In this document: positions 24,756 to 33,168 of the stretch, one piece after another | Layout: each line of letters opens with the position of its first letter | How positions within the stretch are numbered: the stretch's first letter is position 1 | Source of the DNA: Marinobacter sp. BGYM27 | Lineage (GTDB): Bacteria > Pseudomonadota > Gammaproteobacteria > Pseudomonadales > Oleiphilaceae | Assembly: GCA_025153445.1 (NCBI GenBank) | Contig: JANZNS010000001.1 | Coordinates: forward strand, 372,001 to 436,000 | Reading direction: 5' to 3' | Length of the DNA stretch: 64,000 bases | Program-made: the position numbers and the translations under genes | Notes under the pieces: model-generated | Told to the model about the DNA's origin: nothing | The model's input: only the letters and a program-made list of their open reading frames with translations | The model's database searches: none

Positions 24756-25664
24756 ATGCCGGAAACGTTACTGCAATGCCGCGTTGATCTGCCTGCCGGC
24801 TTTCGCGCGAACGATGTTTTGAATTTTCATCGTCGTGATCAGCAGGAAGTCTCGGAAAGGGTCGAGCAGGCGCAGATGCAAAAGGGTGTGATATGGAACG
24901 GGTCCCCTGCCTGCCTCAGCATCCGCTTCGAAGAAAGTGGCGCGATCGCGCAGGTTACCTCTGACGGCGTGTTTGCCTCTGGTGACTCGGCGCTGTTGCT
25001 GCGCAGACTCAAGCGGATGCTGGGTCTGAATCAGCCGATCGATGTGTTCGAGCAGTCGTATGCCGGGCATTCGCAGTTGGGCGCCGTTGTGGGACGCAAT
25101 AGCGGGCTGCGTGTGCCGCAGGCGATCACACCTTTTGAAGCGATTGTTTGGGCTGTTATCGGTCAGCAGATCAGTGTCAGCGCGGCGGTATCCATTCGCC
25201 GCCGTTTGATTCAGATGGCCGGTCAACAGCATTCTGGTGGCCTGTGGTGCCACCCGGAAGCGGAGCAGCTGATATCGCAGCGAATGGATGATTTGCGTAG
25301 TGCAGGCTTGTCGACAACCAAAGCCGCTACCTTGATCGCTCTGAGTGAACGGGTGATAGAGGCGCCGCTCCCGCTCGAGTCCTGGGCAGATGACACGCTG
25401 CCGGTTGATGACATTCGCAACGAATTGCTGGCTATTCGCGGTATCGGGCCCTGGACCGTCAGTTACGCGCTTCTAAGAGGGTTTGGTTGGCTCGACGGTT
25501 CCTTGCATGGTGATGTGGCCGTGCGTCGCAACCTGCAAATACTGCTGGGGAAGTCCGAAAAGCTGACAGAGGATGAAACACGTCGCTGGCTTGAGGAGTT
25601 TTCTCCCTGGCGGGCGCTGGTGGCTGCCCATCTATGGGGGATGCAATCTAAATCCGGTTATTAA
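24756..25664 (+). CDS. DNA-3-methyladenine glycosylase II family (AlkA-like, HhH-GPD)
   Basis: A 302-residue base-excision repair enzyme. The N-terminal part matches the AlkA N domain (about residues 1-95); the HhH-GPD core follows. Signatures: FEAIVWAVIGQQISVSAA, IRGIGPWTVSYALLRGFG hairpin-helix-hairpin, and the catalytic Asp in HGDVAV. It removes alkylated purines. GAGGG sits upstream of the ATG at 24756; the frame could start at a GTG at 24684 without better support. No Ada regulator gene is adjacent. Confidence 0.9.
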   Translation: MPETLLQCRVDLPAGFRANDVLNFHRRDQQEVSERVEQAQMQKGVIWNGSPACLSIRFEESGAIAQVTSDGVFASGDSALLLRRLKRMLGLNQPIDVFEQSYAGHSQLGAVVGRNSGLRVPQAITPFEAIVWAVIGQQISVSAAVSIRRRLIQMAGQQHSGGLWCHPEAEQLISQRMDDLRSAGLSTTKAATLIALSERVIEAPLPLESWADDTLPVDDIRNELLAIRGIGPWTVSYALLRGFGWLDGSLHGDVAVRRNLQILLGKSEKLTEDETRRWLEEFSPWRALVAAHLWGMQSKSGY

Positions 25665-25876
25665 TCGAATGCCAACTAAAGTAACGCTGGGCCTCGCAGC
25701 AAGAAGGCGTCTGACTTCGCGTGTCTATTCGAACTATTCCAATTGAATAAACTGCCGGTCGTTTTGTGTGAGATCGATCATGTCTGATAGTTAATGCCCG
25801 GAAGTGCATGTTAATGCCTCATAGCAGTGCAGGCTTCAGATGATTACGTTTTGTTTAGTCGCCTCAGGTTACGAAA

Positions 25877-25898
25877 AATTAGACCGAGTGGTCTAATT
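25877..25898. promoter_or_regulatory. Perfect palindromic operator upstream of the aldehyde dehydrogenase
   Basis: AATTAGACC-GAGT-GGTCTAATT has perfect nine-base arms. The core TAGACC-N4-GGTCTA resembles, from memory, the site of the electrophile-sensing TetR repressor NemR. It lies 79 bases before the ATG, with a TAGAAT -10-like hexamer shortly after it. The rest of the 25665-25976 gap has no gene I can support. Confidence 0.7.
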
Positions 25899-25976
25899 CT
25901 GTATTTGCTCGTAGAATGATCCCACTACCAGATGTAAAACCACCGAATATCCAATGTGAATCTGAGGAGGTTTAAC

Positions 25977-27356
25977 ATGAGTGGACAGCACCAGACGATT
26001 AACCCGGCTACGGGTGAAGTAATTCAGACCTACGAGATGATGAGCGACGACAAAGTGCGTTCATTGCTGGCGGCAACCCATGACGCCTTTCAGGAGTGGA
26101 AAAAAACCGACCTGGATGAGCGTGGCAAGATTCTGCGGGCCATCGCCAAACAGCTCCGCGAGAACAAGTCCTCGCTGGTCAGTCTGATGACCACCGAAAT
26201 GGGCAAGCCGATTTCCCAGGGCGGAGATGAAGTCGAGCTTTGCGCTGCCATCTGCGAATACACCGCTGACAATGCAGATGAAATGCTCGCCGATGAGGAA
26301 CGGCCTCTCGACGGAGGTCGCGCACTGGTCAGCTACCAGCCGATTGGTGTCATTCTGGGGATTCAACCCTGGAACTTCCCGCTTTATCAGGTGGTCCGCT
26401 ACAGTATTGCGAACATCATGGCGGGTAACACGGTGCTGTTGAAGCACGCCGCCAACGTCTGGGGCTCAGCTCTTGCGCTCGAGAAAATCTATCGAGATGC
26501 AGGCTTGCCAGAGAACGTGTTCACTGTGTTGCTGGCAGACCACGACCAGATAAACGAGTTGATTGAGCACAAACACGTCCGCGGTGTAACGCTGACAGGC
26601 AGCCCGCGAGCGGGCGCAACTGTAGCCGCGAAAGCTGGCGAATGTCTCAAGAAAACGGTGCTGGAATTGGGTAGCAACGATGCCTATCTGGTGCTGGAAG
26701 ACGCCGACATCGAAAAAGCGGTTAATACCTGTGTTCAGGCCCGGATGTACAACAACGGTGAAACCTGTGTTGCGGCCAAACGCTTTATTGTTGTGGACTC
26801 GGTTTACGAGCAGTTCCGCGATTCGTTTGTAGCGCAGATGAGTCAGGTTAAATATGGCGATCCAACCGATCAGAACACCACGCTTGGGCCCATTGCCCGG
26901 GGTGATCTTAGGGACACGCTGCATGACCTGGTCAGCAAGTCTATTGAAAAGGGCGCCAAGTGCCTGACCGGCGGCAAGGTTCCGGATGGTCCCGGGTACT
27001 TTTACCCGGCAACAGTGCTGGAAGATCTCAAGCCCGGCATGCCGGCATACGATGAGGAGCTGTTCGGCCCTGTAGCGTCGTTGATCCGGGTTAAAGATGA
27101 GGCTGAAGCGATTGCGGTCGCCAATGACTCACGTTACGGTCTTGGCGGTGGTATCTTCTCGAAAGACGAAGATCGGGCCATTACCATTGCCCGCGACCTG
27201 TTCGATACCGGGATGGTCAACATTAATGGTTACCGCTTGGCTCAACCTCAACTGCCGTTTGGTGGTGTTAAGGACAGTGGCTATGGCCGTGAGCACGGCG
27301 GCTTCGGTATCAAGGAATTCGTGAACGTGAAGTCGGTGATGATTGTGGATCAGTAA
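25977..27356 (+). CDS. NAD(P)-dependent succinate-semialdehyde dehydrogenase family
   Basis: A 459-residue aldehyde dehydrogenase. Present are the [12 protein letters not shown] cofactor segment, [14 protein letters not shown], the catalytic Glu in [10 protein letters not shown] and the nucleophilic Cys in [11 protein letters not shown]. The overall length and ERGKIL / [15 protein letters not shown] features match the SSADH (Sad/YneI-like) class, which oxidises succinate semialdehyde from GABA or related routes to succinate. Substrate is a family-level guess. GAGGAGG seven bases before the ATG at 25977 is a strong ribosome site. A palindromic TetR-type operator lies upstream and an intrinsic terminator follows, so it is monocistronic. 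Confidence 0.9.
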   Translation: MSGQHQTINPATGEVIQTYEMMSDDKVRSLLAATHDAFQEWKKTDLDERGKILRAIAKQLRENKSSLVSLMTTEMGKPISQGGDEVELCAAICEYTADNADEMLADEERPLDGGRALVSYQPIGVILGIQPWNFPLYQVVRYSIANIMAGNTVLLKHAANVWGSALALEKIYRDAGLPENVFTVLLADHDQINELIEHKHVRGVTLTGSPRAGATVAAKAGECLKKTVLELGSNDAYLVLEDADIEKAVNTCVQARMYNNGETCVAAKRFIVVDSVYEQFRDSFVAQMSQVKYGDPTDQNTTLGPIARGDLRDTLHDLVSKSIEKGAKCLTGGKVPDGPGYFYPATVLEDLKPGMPAYDEELFGPVASLIRVKDEAEAIAVANDSRYGLGGGIFSKDEDRAITIARDLFDTGMVNINGYRLAQPQLPFGGVKDSGYGREHGGFGIKEFVNVKSVMIVDQ

Positions 27357-27384
27357 CGGATTCACTGAACATCGGAAAACCAAA

Positions 27385-27416
27385 AGCCCGCACTCTTTGA
27401 GCGCGGGCTTTTTTTG
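27385..27416 (+). terminator. Intrinsic terminator after the aldehyde dehydrogenase
   Basis: AGCCCGC (27385-27391) pairs with GCGGGCT (27403-27409), followed by a run of T. It sits between two convergent genes. Confidence 0.9.
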
Positions 27417-27428
27417 TCGGCCAACCAA

Positions 27429-27827
27429 TCACGCTGTCTGCATTCTCTGTCGCGTCCCCAGCCATTCGATAGTGGCGAAGCCCGCGACAACCAATCCGAC
27501 GCCAGCGATCAGAAGCTGGCCCAGCACGCTGAGCTGATTTGAAAACACGACCAGTACAATGGGCGTTGCTGCGACCCACGCGATATCTGCAAGCATAATT
27601 TCCTTTACCCAGAAACGGGCGCTCGGAAGGGCTCGGGCAACCCACGCGACCCCTGCTGCAAACGGTATAAGAGCGACGCCGACCCAGAAAGCGATGGCTG
27701 GATTGAAACCGCCCATCATCGATGCGATTGGGCCGGATGCTGCCGCAAGCAACAGGCCGATCGCCGCTGATGACATTGCGTTGATGTAGAGCGTGGTTTT
27801 GAGTGTTTTAAGTGTGATCGTTTGCAT
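27429..27827 (-). CDS. Small four-helix inner-membrane protein
   Basis: A 132-residue hydrophobic protein with about four membrane helices (starting near residues 12, 42, 75 and 100) and short polar ends. I cannot name the family; it has the general look of small DoxX-like or DUF4345-like integral proteins. The frame runs to 27857, but AGGAA eight bases before the ATG at 27827 marks the start. Divergent from the MmyB-like regulator across 143 bases that hold an operator-like palindrome, so it is probably that regulator's target. Confidence 0.75.
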   Translation of the reverse strand: MQTITLKTLKTTLYINAMSSAAIGLLLAAASGPIASMMGGFNPAIAFWVGVALIPFAAGVAWVARALPSARFWVKEIMLADIAWVAATPIVLVVFSNQLSVLGQLLIAGVGLVVAGFATIEWLGTRQRMQTA

Positions 27828-27889
27828 GGCATCGATTCCTTTTGATTGTAAGTTCAAGGCTAGAATCGCGCGGTAACGTTATGCTCTCA

Positions 27890-27906
27890 ATTACCCCAGA
27901 GGTAAT
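27890..27906. promoter_or_regulatory. Palindrome between the small membrane protein and MmyB-like regulator
   Basis: ATTACC-CCAGA-GGTAAT lies centrally in the divergent intergenic region, 65 bases before the regulator ATG. Candidate operator for the adjacent HTH protein. Confidence 0.5.
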
Positions 27907-27970
27907 GGCACGTTGGAAGCTGCTACCGGAAAATGATGGCACCAGGTGAGAGGCGCAAAGGAGATCAACG

Positions 27971-28771
27971 ATGTCAGCCGGCCAATTGCTAGCCGAATAC
28001 CGCAGAGCCCGTCGCATGTCGCAGCTTGATCTGGGGCTTCAGGCAAGTGTGTCTACCCGCCATGTCAGCTTTGTCGAAACAGGGCGGGCGAGCCCCAGCC
28101 GGGATATGTTGATGCGGCTGGCGGACGTGCTGGATCTGCCTCACAGGGAAACCAACATGCTGCTGACAGCCGGAGGTTTTACGCCTGCTTATTCGGACGC
28201 GGACCTTTCAAGCCCTGAAATGAAAACGATACGTGATGCGCTAATGGTTATGCTGCGTAATCAGGAGCCGTTTCCCGCAACGGTAGTGGATGGCAGCTGG
28301 AATATCCTGATGGGCAACCGTGTTCATTCTGCACTGCTGGATGCGATTGTTCCTGAACAAAAACGCCAGGGCAGGCTGAATGTGCTGGAGTTGTTATTCG
28401 ACCCGCAGGCATTCAGACCATTGGTGACGAATTGGGAAATGCTCGCCAGTTGGATGTTGAGGCGATTGCGCCGGCAATTGACCGCATTTCCGGACGAGAG
28501 CATGCGACGGCTCTTATCCCGGTTGCTCGCAATGGATCCGCCTGCTAACTGGCAGCAACCGAATGAGGATGGAATTGAAGGGCCAATGATCACCTTTGAC
28601 ATGGCAATCGGCGGTCAGCGGCTAAGTCTGTTCTCGACGCTTAGCCGATTCGGGACTGCACTGGATGTTGGCGCGCAGGAGTTGTTGGTCGAGAGCTACT
28701 TCCCGGTAGACGATGCCACGCGCCAGTTTTTTCATGGGTTCGCGAAGAGCAGCGGCATTGAGTGTGCCTGA
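27971..28771 (+). CDS. XRE-type HTH regulator with MmyB-like ligand domain
   Basis: A 266-residue regulator. Residues 1-65 form a Cro/CI-type helix-turn-helix (LLAEYRRARRMSQLDLGLQASVSTRHVSFVETGRASPSRDMLMRLADVLDLP). The remainder is the MmyB-like, PAS-related domain, with GSWNILMGNR and ALDVGAQELLVESYFPVDD, which in related proteins may bind fatty-acid-like ligands. Proteins of this group usually control a divergent short-chain dehydrogenase or membrane gene; here the divergent neighbour is the small membrane protein. Confidence 0.9.
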   Translation: MSAGQLLAEYRRARRMSQLDLGLQASVSTRHVSFVETGRASPSRDMLMRLADVLDLPHRETNMLLTAGGFTPAYSDADLSSPEMKTIRDALMVMLRNQEPFPATVVDGSWNILMGNRVHSALLDAIVPEQKRQGRLNVLELLFDPQAFRPLVTNWEMLASWMLRRLRRQLTAFPDESMRRLLSRLLAMDPPANWQQPNEDGIEGPMITFDMAIGGQRLSLFSTLSRFGTALDVGAQELLVESYFPVDDATRQFFHGFAKSSGIECA

Positions 28772-28780
28772 CCCGACAGC

Positions 28781-29032
28781 TCAATCGCGGGGCCGACGAT
28801 CACCTTCAATAAAGTTCGCAGTGAACACCGCCTTGCCATAAGTTTCAAACGACCACCTGAGCGTGTCGGAAAATACTGTCATCACGCTATCGTACTCACC
28901 GAAAACCTGGGTACTCATCCGGTTAGAGTGCACTTCCAGACCACTTTTTTCGAGCCGCTCAATCAGCGTCTTGATGGGTGGTTTGTAGTCATCTGTGAGG
29001 GGGTAATAACTAAGCTGGACTGACAGGTACAT
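28781..29032 (-). CDS. YkoF-like small ligand-binding protein
   Basis: An 83-residue cytoplasmic protein with the ferredoxin-like pattern of the YKOF/HMP-thiamine-binding domain: MYLSVQLSYYPL, helix PPIKTLIERLEKSGLEV, STQVFGEYDSVM strand pair, then helix. In YkoF-type proteins two such domains bind thiamine or hydroxymethylpyrimidine; a single-domain form is also known as a Mth938/YqgV-type relative. GGAGG four bases before ATG at 29032 sets the start over the longer frame. It stands alone, tail-to-tail with the MmyB-like gene. Confidence 0.72.
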   Translation of the reverse strand: MYLSVQLSYYPLTDDYKPPIKTLIERLEKSGLEVHSNRMSTQVFGEYDSVMTVFSDTLRWSFETYGKAVFTANFIEGDRRPRD

Positions 29033-29215
29033 GGTGCCTCCCTGTTCGCGGTTCGTGAACAACAAATGAAAACCACTTTGTGTGTGGTCAGCGTAACCCG
29101 GTGGTGGGTTGTGATGCTACAGCGCTCAAAACCTGGCGCCTTCCTTTGATGTTAAAGTGGTTAATGTTTGGTAATCTTCCACCCCCGTTTTAATCAATCA
29201 ATAAGGAAGTAGGAA

Positions 29216-29920
29216 GTGAAACTAAGGATAAGTTGTCTGGTTTTGTTGTTTCCGCTGTCAGTGTGCGCTGGTGAAAATGGAGGCGTTGCCGAGCAGAATT
29301 TTGAAGCGGGGGCGGAGTACGACCAGGATCGGGACTCATCTGGCTATGGTTTAAATGGCGCGTATCGATTGCCTATTGCGGAGTATTTCGGTGCTTCTCT
29401 GTCGGCGTCTGCTGGACATACCAATGGCGAGGGCAATCGCGTTGACTCAGATGCAGGTGCAATAGAGGGGGCAGCATTCCTGCGTGACTTTGAGGTCGGT
29501 AAATTGGGATTGGCTTACCGATACTCTCACACTGAGTTTCAGTTGGGGCATGGCTTTGACGATGTATCCGTAAATGACAATACCTACAATGTGTTTGGGC
29601 AATACTACTGGGGAAACTTCACCCTGATTGGTTCGCGGACGATCGTCAAAACAGAAGACTTTGATGATTTTAACGCTTGGTTTTTAGGTGTTAAGGCCTA
29701 TCTGCCTTATGACGTTTCAGTTTCAGGCGGTGCTGGTGGAATGGATGCCGAAGACAATTACAGTGTATCCGCAGAATATCAACCGGCTTTCCTGAACCAG
29801 TCCACCAGCATTGAGTTGGGGTATAGCAAGAGCCCTCACAACGACAGTTTCCAGTTGCAAGTGAACTATTTCTTCGGCACCAATGTGTCGTTGAAGCAGC
29901 GTGACCGCCAGTATCGCTAG
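29216..29920 (+). CDS. Outer-membrane beta-barrel protein (small, YfaZ-like)
   Basis: A 234-residue exported protein with signal peptide MKLRISCLVLLFPLSVCA and alternating polar/hydrophobic strands (YGLNGAYRL, LGLAYRYSHTEF, YNVFGQYYWG, VSAEYQPAF, FQLQVNYFFG) consistent with an eight-to-ten-strand barrel. The start is GTG with AGGAAG upstream. It resembles YfaZ-type or generic outer-membrane proteins; no ligand can be given. The last residues are charged (KQRDRQYR) instead of the usual terminal Phe, with the final strand ending at VSL, which is slightly unusual for BAM substrates. Confidence 0.72.
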   Translation: MKLRISCLVLLFPLSVCAGENGGVAEQNFEAGAEYDQDRDSSGYGLNGAYRLPIAEYFGASLSASAGHTNGEGNRVDSDAGAIEGAAFLRDFEVGKLGLAYRYSHTEFQLGHGFDDVSVNDNTYNVFGQYYWGNFTLIGSRTIVKTEDFDDFNAWFLGVKAYLPYDVSVSGGAGGMDAEDNYSVSAEYQPAFLNQSTSIELGYSKSPHNDSFQLQVNYFFGTNVSLKQRDRQYR

Positions 29921-29941
29921 CGTTTGGTCTGGTAAAGCAAC

Positions 29942-29974
29942 AAAAAAGGGGTATCAGGCCAAATCTGATACCCC
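29942..29974 (-). terminator. Intrinsic terminator of the tctCBA operon
   Basis: GGGGTATCAG (29948-29957) and CTGATACCCC (29965-29974) make a ten-base-pair stem with a GCCAAAT loop. Six T on the minus strand follow (29942-29947), so it terminates the leftward tct operon. Confidence 0.92.
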
Positions 29975-30001
29975 AAATAAGCCCGCTGCAGATCATCGGG
30001 A

Positions 30002-31528
30002 TTAGTCAGATGTGGGTGATTCCTTCATGGCGTTGTTCATGCGGCGCCGCAGGATCGGGCCGATGATGTAGGGCAGGATCAGGCCCAGACCGGCGACAAT
30101 CCATAGCCCCAGTGCCAGCGGGCTGGCCCAGAGGATGCTCCATTCGCCGTCGGATATAACCAGCGCGTGCCCCAGGTTTTTCTCCATTTCGGGCCCCAGC
30201 AGCATGCCGAGAATGATCGGCACCATCGGTATCTCCAGTTTCCGCAGAACGTACCCGGCGACGCCGAAGGCGATCATGAAATAGAGATCAAAGGCGCTGT
30301 GACTGATCGAGTAGATGCCGACGAACGCGACCATCGTCACGATAGGCAGCAGATACATCGGCGGCACTGACAGCAGTTTGACGAAGAAGCCGACCAGCGG
30401 GATGTTCAGCAACAACAGCAGCACGTTGCCGATGAGCAGTGCCGCGATCACACCCCAGACAATGTCCGCGTTCTGGGTGAACATCAGGGGGCCGGGGGTG
30501 ATGTTGAGGGAGATCAGCATCGCCAGCAGAACGGCAGTTGTACCGCTACCGGGAACACCCAGTGTCAGCATTGGTACCAGTGCGCCGGATGCAGCGCCGT
30601 TGTTGCCGGCTTCAGGTGCTGCTACGCCTCGGGGGTCGCCATCGCCGAAGTGCGCTTTCTTACCCAGGTACTGCTTTTCCATGGTGTAGCTGATAAAACT
30701 GCCCAGAGAAGCCCCTGCGCCAGGCAAAACGCCGGCGATAAAGCCCAGTATGCCGCCACGGAACATGGTGGGAACTGCCGCCAGAATCTCTTTTGGGCGC
30801 AGCATCAGCTTGCCCACCTTGATCATCTTGCGTCCGGCTCCGGCGCGTTCCTCAATGAAGAACAGCAACTCTGAAATAGCGAACAGACCGACAATCGCCA
30901 GAATGAAATCGATCCCTTCGTAGAGTTTCAGCACACCAAAGGTATAGCGCTGGGTGCCGGTGGCGATATCGATGCCCACTGTGGAGATCATGATGCCGAT
31001 GGTGGCAGCAACAACCGTCTTCATTGGATTCTTGCCGGTGATACCGCCAAGCGTTGCAAACGCCAGCATAAATAGCGCGAAATACTCGGCAGGGCCGAAG
31101 GTCAGCGCGAAGCGCGCCAGCACCGGTGCGAGCAGAATAAGGCCGATAGTGCCAATCAGACTGCCTGCAAACGAGGCGATTGCCGACATGGCCAATGCTT
31201 CTGCGGCCTTGCCTTTCTGTGCCATCGGATAGCCATCGAGACAGGTCATCATCGCCGGCTCGTCGCCGGGAATATTGAGCAGAATCGACGATATGCGGCC
31301 ACCATACATGGCACCGGCATAGACTGATGTCAGCAGGATCATGGCGGTTTCTGGTGGCAGGCCCAGTGTGAATGCCAGCGGAATCAGAATCGCCACACCG
31401 TTGGCGGGGCCCAGACCTGGTAATGCACCGATCAAGGTGCCAATAAAGGCGCCGAACAGTGCAAACAGCAGGTTAGTCGGGGTCAACGCGACGGCAAAGC
31501 CATCCATTAAGAACTGAAGCGTATCCAT
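30002..31528 (-). CDS. tctA: Tripartite tricarboxylate transporter permease TctA
   Basis: A 508-residue integral membrane protein with about 11-12 helices. Family signatures: GALPGLGPANGVAILIPL near the N-terminus, YGGRISSILLNIPGDEPAMMTCLDGYP and the second-repeat LTLGVPGSGTTAVLLAML. TctA is the large permease of secondary carriers that take citrate-like or other carboxylates from a TctC binding protein. Its start overlaps the TctB stop (TAATG), so translation is coupled. Confidence 0.95.
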   Translation of the reverse strand: MDTLQFLMDGFAVALTPTNLLFALFGAFIGTLIGALPGLGPANGVAILIPLAFTLGLPPETAMILLTSVYAGAMYGGRISSILLNIPGDEPAMMTCLDGYPMAQKGKAAEALAMSAIASFAGSLIGTIGLILLAPVLARFALTFGPAEYFALFMLAFATLGGITGKNPMKTVVAATIGIMISTVGIDIATGTQRYTFGVLKLYEGIDFILAIVGLFAISELLFFIEERAGAGRKMIKVGKLMLRPKEILAAVPTMFRGGILGFIAGVLPGAGASLGSFISYTMEKQYLGKKAHFGDGDPRGVAAPEAGNNGAASGALVPMLTLGVPGSGTTAVLLAMLISLNITPGPLMFTQNADIVWGVIAALLIGNVLLLLLNIPLVGFFVKLLSVPPMYLLPIVTMVAFVGIYSISHSAFDLYFMIAFGVAGYVLRKLEIPMVPIILGMLLGPEMEKNLGHALVISDGEWSILWASPLALGLWIVAGLGLILPYIIGPILRRRMNNAMKESPTSD

Positions 31529-31974
31529 TATTCGAACTCCAGCAGCCCGGCGGGCAGACTCAGCTCAAGCGCGTAGTTGAACAGAACGAACACAACAACG
31601 GCGCTGATCAGGCCGGTCAGAAAAGCAGAGACCGGACGTGCGCCCATGCGCCAGCACAGGGCACTAACAGCCAGCGTTGTTGAGATGACGAACCCCAGCG
31701 GCTCCAGCAGGAAGGCATAGAGTGCAAGGATAACGATCGACAGCAGGATTTCGGCCCCGGTGCGTCCCATAGGCCATTTCGTGTCAGGATCAGGCTTGAG
31801 AATCAAGTAGACGCTGGAGAGCCCGAGTACGACTGCCAGCAAGGTAGGGAAGGTCTCCGGGCCGACGGTCTCGGCGCCGCCGAACGGCTCGGGCCACCCT
31901 TGGGCAACCCAACCGTAGGCGACAGCGAGAACCAGCAGACCGATACCCAGTATGCGGTCACCGCGGGCTGTCAT
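31528..31974 (-). CDS. tctB: Tripartite tricarboxylate transporter small subunit TctB
   Basis: A 148-residue membrane protein with four hydrophobic segments, the size and hydropathy of TctB. It carries the typical GPETFPTLLAVVLGLSSVYL segment. ATGA overlap with the end of tctC and TAATG overlap with tctA tie all three genes into one operon. It forms the membrane unit with TctA. Confidence 0.92.
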   Translation of the reverse strand: MTARGDRILGIGLLVLAVAYGWVAQGWPEPFGGAETVGPETFPTLLAVVLGLSSVYLILKPDPDTKWPMGRTGAEILLSIVILALYAFLLEPLGFVISTTLAVSALCWRMGARPVSAFLTGLISAVVVFVLFNYALELSLPAGLLEFE

Positions 31975-32948
31975 TTCAGCAGCCCTATTTCACGGGACAA
32001 CTGCTCAATATCGGCAACCTGCTTATTGATGAACTCTTCAAACGTGCCGGACTCGGGCTGGAACGGAATCAGACCGTTTTTCTTCATGACGGCTTTCCAT
32101 TCATCACTGGCGTAGACCTTCTCCAATGCATCAGTCCAGTATTCCTGCGCTTCGTCGGAGGTATCTTTAGGCATGTAGAAACCACGCCAGTTGGGCGCAA
32201 CGGCATCAATGCCCTGTTCCTTCGCTGTGGGAATCTCGCTGAACTTTCCTGGCAGGCGTTCGTTAGAGAGCACGGCGAGAATGCGGAGATCGCCGGAATC
32301 CATAAACCCCGTCGCTTCGGAAATGTCGCCCGTGAAAGCATCGACCTGACCACCGATGACCTGAGTCAGCGCTTCGCCACCGTTGTTGTAAGACAGGTAG
32401 GGAACCGACGGGAGCTTGTCCACACCAGCGGCCTTTGCCGCAATCAGCACCTTGAGGTGATCCCAGCCACCGCGGGCGCTACCACCGGCGAACTTAACCG
32501 AACGGGGGTTTTCCTTCATGCCGTCCATCAGCTGCTTGAGTGTCTTGTAGCGCGAATCCTTGCCAACTGCGATGACGCCATAATCAGCGCCGAGTGCACC
32601 GACCCATTTCACCATGCTGGCGTCCATTCCCGGGAACTGCTGCTGGGCAAGGCGCGTTGTGGTGGCGGTGGAGGCGGCAACCAGCAGCTTGTCATCTTCG
32701 GAGCGCTTGCTGATCGTGTGTGCGAAAGCCACCCCACCACCGGCGCCGGCCATGTTGGTGGTCTGGACAGTGCCTGGCACCAGATCAAGGTCTTTCAGGA
32801 CGTTGCCGGCACTGCGGCAGGTGAAATCCCATCCACCGCCAGGATCTGAAGGCGCAATACATTCGACTTTTCCGGTGGGTTGCCATGCCATTGCTGACAG
32901 GCTGAATGCGGCGGTTGCCACGAAAGACAGGCATCGTTTAATAAGCAT
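31971..32948 (-). CDS. tctC: Tripartite tricarboxylate transporter binding protein TctC
   Basis: A 325-residue periplasmic protein. Signal peptide MLIKRCLSFVATAAFSLSAMA, then the TctC/Bug fold: ECIAPSDPGGGWDFTCR opening, NMAGAGGGVAFAH, VGALGADYGVIAV and FAGGSARGGWDHL ligand loops. The frame is open to 33170, but GAGGTGA before the ATG at 32948 and the signal peptide mark the start. Ligand is a carboxylate but cannot be specified. Divergent from the CitA/DcuS-type kinase gene. Confidence 0.93.
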   Translation of the reverse strand: MLIKRCLSFVATAAFSLSAMAWQPTGKVECIAPSDPGGGWDFTCRSAGNVLKDLDLVPGTVQTTNMAGAGGGVAFAHTISKRSEDDKLLVAASTATTTRLAQQQFPGMDASMVKWVGALGADYGVIAVGKDSRYKTLKQLMDGMKENPRSVKFAGGSARGGWDHLKVLIAAKAAGVDKLPSVPYLSYNNGGEALTQVIGGQVDAFTGDISEATGFMDSGDLRILAVLSNERLPGKFSEIPTAKEQGIDAVAPNWRGFYMPKDTSDEAQEYWTDALEKVYASDEWKAVMKKNGLIPFQPESGTFEEFINKQVADIEQLSREIGLLK

Positions 32949-33065
32949 CGTTGTCACCTCTGGTTTGTTTTTGTGGCCGTTTAATTTGGAGAGGGCAGGT
33001 GTACCCTCGGACGGCGTAACAACCAGACTAGGGAGCGATGCGGTTGACCTGAAGTTTTTGGGCGT

Positions 33066-33093
33066 AATGCCTTTAAAGAACTTAAAGGGCATT
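33066..33093. promoter_or_regulatory. Imperfect inverted repeat between tctC and the two-component genes
   Basis: Arms AATGCCTTTAAAG and CTTAAAGGGCATT (with AA between) match at 11 of 13 positions with one shift. Its position between divergent transport and two-component genes makes it a candidate response-regulator site. Confidence 0.5.
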
Positions 33094-33168
33094 TTGTGCA
33101 TAAAGTTCACGGGCAAAGGAGTGCGCGCTGCATTAACCTGAGTACAAAGACTTAATACTGTATTTCGC

